NCBI GenBank assembly: GCA_038244055.1
Contig: JBBRTW010000298.1
Location: 1-8,897, forward strand
DNA length: 8,897 nucleotides
From: DASPKW01 sp038244055
GTDB taxonomy: Bacteria; Planctomycetota; Phycisphaerae; Tepidisphaerales; Tepidisphaeraceae
Reading direction: 5' to 3'
Below, one piece after another: positions 5,419 to 8,897 of the stretch; positions within the stretch are counted from its first letter, which is position 1, and the number at the start of each line of letters is the position of its first letter. Under the pieces are notes generated by a model. It made no database searches. It was not told the DNA's origin and saw only the letters and a program-made list of their open reading frames with translations. A program made the translations under genes and the position numbers.

Positions 5419-6183
5419 TTACGCCGGTTCACCGAGATACGCCTCAATCACCGCCGGATTGGCCTGAATCTCGGCAGGGGTGCCGACGGCGATCGTCTCG
5501 CCGTGATCCAGTACCGTGATCCGCTCGCAGATGGTCATGACCAGTTTCATATCGTGCTCGATGAGCCAGATGCCGACGCCGAAGCGGTCGCGGATGAAGC
5601 GGATGAGCTGGGTGAGCTCTGATTTTTCTTGAGGGTTCATGCCGGCGGCCGGTTCATCGAGGAGGAGGATTTTGGGGCGGGTGGCCAGGGCGCGGGCGAT
5701 TTCGAGCCGGCGCTGATCGCCATAGGGGAGCGAGCCGGCGCGCTCCTTGGCGCGGCGGCTGAGGTTGAGCGTGTGCAGAAGCTCCATCGCATTGTCGTGG
5801 AAAGATCGGCGCTCGCGGATGAACGAGGGCGTGCGCAAAACCGTGGAGAACAGCCCATGCTCGGCCGACTGGTTGAAGGCGGTGATGACGTTATCGATCA
5901 CGGAGAGATTGGCGAAGAGGCGGATGTTCTGGAATGTGCGGGCGATGCCGGCGTGGTTGATGCGGTGAGGCGGCTCGCCGGCGATGGAGCGGCCATCGAG
6001 CGTAATGGAGCCGGAGGATGGAGCGTAAACGCCGGTGGTGAGGTTGAAGGCGGTGGTCTTGCCCGCGCCATTGGGCCCAATCAGGCCGACGAGCTGGCCG
6101 GGGTCGAGGGAGAAATTGAAAGCGGTGAGCGCGCGGAGGCCGCCGAAACGGAGGGAGAGGTTTTTGAGGTGGAGGAGGGGCAT
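5419..6183 (-). CDS. livG: Branched-chain amino acid ABC transporter ATPase LivG
   Basis: This 254-residue ATPase has the usual LivG length. Motifs run Walker A GPNGAGKT (36-43), Q-loop Gln85 in ARTFQNIRLF, a LivG-type signature LPYGDQRRLEIARAL (152-166), Walker B ILLLDEPAAGMNP (172-184) and the H-loop in LIEHDM (His210). The LSYGxQRR-like signature and the ARTFQNIRLF segment separate it from LivF. It pairs with LivF at the cytoplasmic face of the LivHM channel and hydrolyses ATP to drive uptake. No insertion is seen, unlike its partner. The ATG at 6183 has no clear Shine-Dalgarno site. The gene is separated from livM by 216 bases of repeat-bracketed spacer and from livF by the large array. 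Confidence 0.96.
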   Translation of the reverse strand: MPLLHLKNLSLRFGGLRALTAFNFSLDPGQLVGLIGPNGAGKTTAFNLTTGVYAPSSGSITLDGRSIAGEPPHRINHAGIARTFQNIRLFANLSVIDNVITAFNQSAEHGLFSTVLRTPSFIRERRSFHDNAMELLHTLNLSRRAKERAGSLPYGDQRRLEIARALATRPKILLLDEPAAGMNPQEKSELTQLIRFIRDRFGVGIWLIEHDMKLVMTICERITVLDHGETIAVGTPAEIQANPAVIEAYLGEPA

Positions 6184-6208
6184 TGGGTGGGGAGCTACAA
6201 CGTCAAAA

Positions 6209-6243
6209 ACTCAACTTTCAACATTCAACGTTCAACATTCAAC
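6209..6243 (+). repeat. Heptamer array, RTTCAAC type (left arm)
   Basis: Five 7-base units (ACTCAAC, TTTCAAC, ATTCAAC, GTTCAAC, ATTCAAC) lie 26 bases upstream of the livG start. They are the inverse of the GTTGAAT-type units at 6348-6382, on the other side of a truncated four-helix-bundle ORF. The two arrays are each 35 bases and together look like terminal inverted arms of one inserted unit. Confidence 0.85.
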
Positions 6244-6382
6244 GGGTGCGAGGGAGTTTGTTGCAGAGGCGAACGATCCGGGCGGCGTAGTCAAGCAGGC
6301 GCTCGTCCAGATCAAACGGCTTGGAGCGCGCGCTTGACCCGTAAGGCGTTGGAATTTGAATGTTGAATATTGGACGTTGCAT
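6239..6382 (-). pseudogene. Truncated four-helix-bundle (23S rRNA IVP-type) ORF
   Basis: A 47-codon frame ends in KPFDLDERLLDYAARIVRLC followed by NKLPRTR. This closely resembles the first helix of the 'four helix bundle' proteins (23S rRNA intervening-sequence protein family), which usually run about 120 residues and continue with an AGRHI-type motif after PRTR. Here the frame stops at once in the RTTCAAC heptamer array, so at least two thirds of the domain is missing and I find no continuation in another frame. The ATG at 6382 lies inside the opposite heptamer array, whose translation gives the start MQRPIFNIQIP. AAGGAA at 6391-6396 is a good ribosome site eight bases upstream. It lies 17 bases after livM. 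It is probably a remnant. A short functional peptide is not excluded. Confidence 0.65.
6348..6382 (-). repeat. Heptamer array, GTTGAAT type (right arm)
   Basis: Five degenerate 7-base units on the plus strand (GTTGGAA, TTTGAAT, GTTGAAT, ATTGGAC, GTTGCAT) are the inverted counterpart of the RTTCAAC array at 6209-6243. On the minus strand they supply the start codon and first ten codons of the truncated four-helix-bundle ORF. Confidence 0.7.
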
Positions 6383-6399
6383 TAGAATTGTTCCTTCAT

Positions 6400-7902
6400 T
6401 CAAGCGCGTTTCCTCCGCCACGGTAAGAACCTGGAGTAGTTTCGGCTTTTGAGGAGCATGGCGCCGATAAGGAGGAGCGAATAGACGACCTGGCGATTGT
6501 CGGCCATCCATTTGAGCGCCGCGGGAGGAGCCGAAGGCGATGTTGATTCGGAGCCGGGCGGCGCGGCCGGGCGGAATGGGCGTCCCATCCACTCGATCCA
6601 GAACTGCGGTTGATTTAGAAAATCGGGGAGGAAGGTGAGCAGGATCGCGGCGATGATGGTGCCCCAGAGATTACCCAAGCCTCCCAAGGTGACGATGACG
6701 ACGAGCTCGACGGACTTGGTCCATTCGAATTCCTTGGGCGTGAGCGATCCGGAATAAAAATGGGCATAAAGGCCGCCGGCGACGCCGGCGAAGAACGCGC
6801 CGATGACGAACGACTTGATCTTGTATTGAGTCGCGTTGATGCCGACGGACGCCGCCGCGACCTCATCTTCGCGCACCGCCAGAATTGCCCGGCCGATAGG
6901 GGAGCGGGTCAGTCGCCAGACGACGAAGATGCAGACGATGGCGGTGCCGTAGATCCAGGGGAACATGAACTCTGTGCGCGTTTGCAGGCCGTTGATATTG
7001 ACGCGGGCGTTGTATTTTGGAATCCCGGTGAGGCCGGTGGCCGCCCCGAGCGCCGGGGAGAGCTCGATCAGATTCTGGAGGATGAGCGCGAATCCGAGCG
7101 TGGCGATGGCGAGATAGTCGCCGCGCAGGCGGAGGGTCGGCAGGCCGACGACCAATCCCGCCACGGCGGCCGCCAATCCACCACCCAGCAATGCCAGCAG
7201 GAAAATGATCGGCTTGCCGCCGTAGGATTGAATGTCGTTGAAGATGCCGGTGACGAGGGAGATCAAGTAGGGCCAGACCGGGGAATAGGCCAGGTGAAAG
7301 TGCCAGCCTTTTATTGTGAAGTCGAATTCCGGCGCGATGGCGCGCGAGGAGAGGATCAGGTCCATCGTCACCCAGGCGAAGAGGATCAATACGAGGAATC
7401 CGGGCAGGGAGCGCGAGATTCTGCGCGTGGATTGAATGAAAAGGTAAATAATGCCTATGCCGGCGGCGGCGATCGCCAGGGCGGTGAACAGGCTGATGAA
7501 ATAAAGGAGGATGCCGGGGGAGGCGGTGAATTTGTTCGAATAGTTGACCGTGGCATATGCGGAGGTGTACGCGCCGACGGCCATGAAGCCGGCGTGGCCG
7601 AGAGAGAATTGGCCGGAGATGCCGTTGATGAGATGAAGCGAGACGGCCAGGGTGATGTTTACGCCGATGAGCAGCAAGGTCAGCACGCGGGTGGCGTCGA
7701 CGTTGACATCCTTGCGAATGCTCCTGACGGCTTCGGGGCCTTCGATGTACCGCGCGGCCATGGGGAGTAGAAGCAGAAGGAGAAGCGGCGCGCTGCTGAA
7801 GAGGGTGGCGAGCCAGGGCGCAACGCGGCGCGGCGGCGCGAGGGGTGCGAGGGGCGCGAGGGGTGCGGGGATGTTCAGATCATCGGCGGTCATAGAATCC
7901 AT
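6400..7902 (-). CDS. livM: Branched-chain amino acid ABC transporter permease LivM
   Basis: This integral membrane permease of 500 residues is longer than most LivM proteins. Family hallmarks are ISGQFSLGHAGFMAVGAYTSA (about 95-115), VGLPTLRLRGDYLAIATLGF (252-271), RSPIGRAILAVREDEVAAASVGIN (about 333-356, the cytoplasmic coupling loop that contacts the ATPases) and ELVVIVTLGGLGNLWGTIIAA (399-419). Hydrophobic segments occur at about 36-50, 72-90, 130-155, 168-184, 233-253, 315-330, 365-382, 400-428 and 471-485. Extras are a repetitive N-terminal APL tract (about 13-22) and an Ala/Pro/Ser-rich loop (about 443-462) before the last membrane segment. The ATG overlaps the livH stop as TGATG, which indicates translational coupling and a common transcript. 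A second in-frame ATG at 7893 is possible. Confidence 0.95.
   Translation of the reverse strand: MDSMTADDLNIPAPLAPLAPLAPPRRVAPWLATLFSSAPLLLLLLLPMAARYIEGPEAVRSIRKDVNVDATRVLTLLLIGVNITLAVSLHLINGISGQFSLGHAGFMAVGAYTSAYATVNYSNKFTASPGILLYFISLFTALAIAAAGIGIIYLFIQSTRRISRSLPGFLVLILFAWVTMDLILSSRAIAPEFDFTIKGWHFHLAYSPVWPYLISLVTGIFNDIQSYGGKPIIFLLALLGGGLAAAVAGLVVGLPTLRLRGDYLAIATLGFALILQNLIELSPALGAATGLTGIPKYNARVNINGLQTRTEFMFPWIYGTAIVCIFVVWRLTRSPIGRAILAVREDEVAAASVGINATQYKIKSFVIGAFFAGVAGGLYAHFYSGSLTPKEFEWTKSVELVVIVTLGGLGNLWGTIIAAILLTFLPDFLNQPQFWIEWMGRPFRPAAPPGSESTSPSAPPAALKWMADNRQVVYSLLLIGAMLLKSRNYSRFLPWRRKRA
7838..7873 (-). repeat. 9-base tandem repeat in the 5' end of livM
   Basis: Three 9-base units (GCGAGGGGT, GCGAGGGGC, GCGAGGGGT) plus a partial fourth on the plus strand encode the APL-type tract near the LivM N-terminus. 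Because the unit is three codons long, copy-number change would keep the frame. Confidence 0.75.
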
Positions 7903-8897
7903 CAGACTTTTTCAGCGGTGTTCTTTCCGAACAGGCCGGTCGGCCGGGCCAGCAGGACGAGGATCAGTATCACGTAGGCGATGGCATTCATATAGCGCGA
8001 GCCGGAAGGCAAATACCCCGCGACCAGGGCCTGCACCAATCCCAGCAGAAATCCGCCCGCGACAGCGCCGGGAATATTGCCGATCCCGCCGACGACGGCC
8101 GCGACGAACGCGGCCAGCCCGAATTGAAGGCCGATGAGCGGATCGTAGGTGTGATATGCGGCGGCGAAGAAGAGTCCGCCCGCGCCGGCAAGGGCGCTGC
8201 CCAGGACGAATGTAAAGGAGATGGTGCGGTTGATATTGACGCCCATCAGCGAGGCGGTGTCGAAACGGTGAGAGACCGCGCGCAGGCCCAGCCCTGTGCG
8301 CGTGTTCATCACGATGTAGCGCAGAACGAACATCAGGGTGAGCGTGAGGATCAGGATGAGCAGGAGCATCGCATCGATGCGGACCTCCTCCATCTTTCCC
8401 ACGGCTGGTTTCGACTCGGCGGTTGTGGGTGCAGCGGAGGGCACCGTGGCGGGCGAAGTGGTTGGGGTGGTGGCGGGCGACGATGGAGCGGTTGATGGAT
8501 TGCTGGAGGACGGGATGTGCGGGGCCGCGTCTTTCCTGAAATCCATCCACCAGATGCGGATGGCGGAGCCGTCCATGTCCAAATGCACCGCATCAGGCGC
8601 TGGGGCACCCGGCGCGGCAGATTCGCCGAAGCGCAGGATGGTCCGCGCGTTCCATGGAAGCAGGCGTTCGGGCATCTCGCGGGTTCCAGGGAGGATGGTG
8701 GGAATCACCCGATCGGGGAGCGTCTTGGGATCGGGGCCGAAGAAAATCTGCTGGCCGCCGTACTGGAGAAAAAGGGAGACGCCGATCGCGGTGATCAGCG
8801 AGTTGATGCGCGGCTGATTGCGGAGCGGCCGATAGGCGAGCAGTTCGATCAGGAAGCCAACGGCACCCGAGACCGACATCGAAACGACCAGCAGAAT
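7902..8897 (-). CDS. livH: Branched-chain amino acid ABC transporter permease LivH (5' end missing)
   Basis: This is the partner permease of LivM. The frame is open to the window edge (331 codons seen) and coding features continue upstream of the first ATG at 8879, so the true start and roughly the first 50-70 residues are outside. Recognisable parts are ELLAYRPLRNQPRINSLITAIG, FFGPDPKTLPDRV, the coupling loop RTGLGLRAVSHRFDTASLMGVNINRTI and the C-terminal LAAFVAAVVGGIGNIPGAVAGGFLLGLVQ. Between FGPDPK and the next membrane segment (MLLLILILTLTLMFV) it carries an unusually long stretch. Its centre, about 8394-8519, is almost only Pro, Ser, Thr and Ala. Ordinary LivH proteins have a loop of some tens of residues less here. 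It heads the visible operon; a livK binding-protein gene may lie further right. Confidence 0.94.
   Translation of the reverse strand: MLLVVSMSVSGAVGFLIELLAYRPLRNQPRINSLITAIGVSLFLQYGGQQIFFGPDPKTLPDRVIPTILPGTREMPERLLPWNARTILRFGESAAPGAPAPDAVHLDMDGSAIRIWWMDFRKDAAPHIPSSSNPSTAPSSPATTPTTSPATVPSAAPTTAESKPAVGKMEEVRIDAMLLLILILTLTLMFVLRYIVMNTRTGLGLRAVSHRFDTASLMGVNINRTISFTFVLGSALAGAGGLFFAAAYHTYDPLIGLQFGLAAFVAAVVGGIGNIPGAVAGGFLLGLVQALVAGYLPSGSRYMNAIAYVILILVLLARPTGLFGKNTAEKV

Noticed and set aside
6239..6592. 117-codon minus frame covering the four-helix-bundle fragment plus the end of livM
   Set aside because: The upstream part is an out-of-frame reading of livM. Only the portion from the ATG at 6382, with its own ribosome site, is credible.
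6760..7770. Long plus-strand open frames opposite livM and also opposite livH, livF and livG
   Set aside because: They are charged, low-complexity antisense shadows in high-GC DNA with no domain motifs. The minus-strand frames contain complete transporter motifs.

Overview
The window is a GC-rich bacterial chromosomal segment of ordinary housekeeping and transport genes. It carries an unusual load of short heptanucleotide repeats between, and in one case inside, the genes. The lineage cannot be fixed from one window. High GC, proline/serine/threonine-rich protein insertions, heptamer arrays and a fragment of a 'four helix bundle' (23S rRNA intervening-sequence-type) ORF are all features I associate with Planctomycetota or other PVC-type environmental bacteria. 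That assignment is an inference.

Layout. Bases 1-251 lie downstream of phoH and hold two large inverted repeats but no gene. Bases 252-1628 (-) encode a PIN-PhoH ATPase. A divergent 329-base intergenic region follows. Bases 1958-2992 (+) encode a zinc-dependent class I mannose-6-phosphate isomerase. Bases 3203-3586 (+) encode a stand-alone receiver-domain response regulator. Bases 3587-3725 form a convergent intergenic region with two heptamer arrays.

From 8897 down to 3726 everything is on the minus strand. The order in transcription is livH (5' end outside the window), livM (overlapping livH by one base, TGATG), a short truncated four-helix-bundle ORF inside a repeat-bracketed spacer, livG, a 192-base heptamer array, livF, and a TrxC-type thioredoxin with an N-terminal zinc ribbon. 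LivH and LivM would form the membrane channel and LivG and LivF the two ATPases of a branched-chain amino acid (HAAT family) ABC importer. The periplasmic binding protein LivK is not in the window and may lie beyond the right edge.

The most interesting part is 3.6-6.4 kb. Heptamer arrays of several sequence types (TTGCGAG, CATGTTT, GAATNCT, TTGTCNG/CTGACAA, TTGTGCG, RTTCAAC/GTTGAAT) occur at every gene junction there except livF-trxC, and once inside livF. In livF the array lies within an in-frame insertion of about 80 codons between the Walker A motif and the ABC signature. One array pair brackets the truncated four-helix-bundle ORF as inverted arms, and the livG-livF array also has inverted arms. 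LivH and LivM carry low-complexity insertions or extensions as well. I found no defence system, CRISPR array, tRNA, rRNA or transposase.
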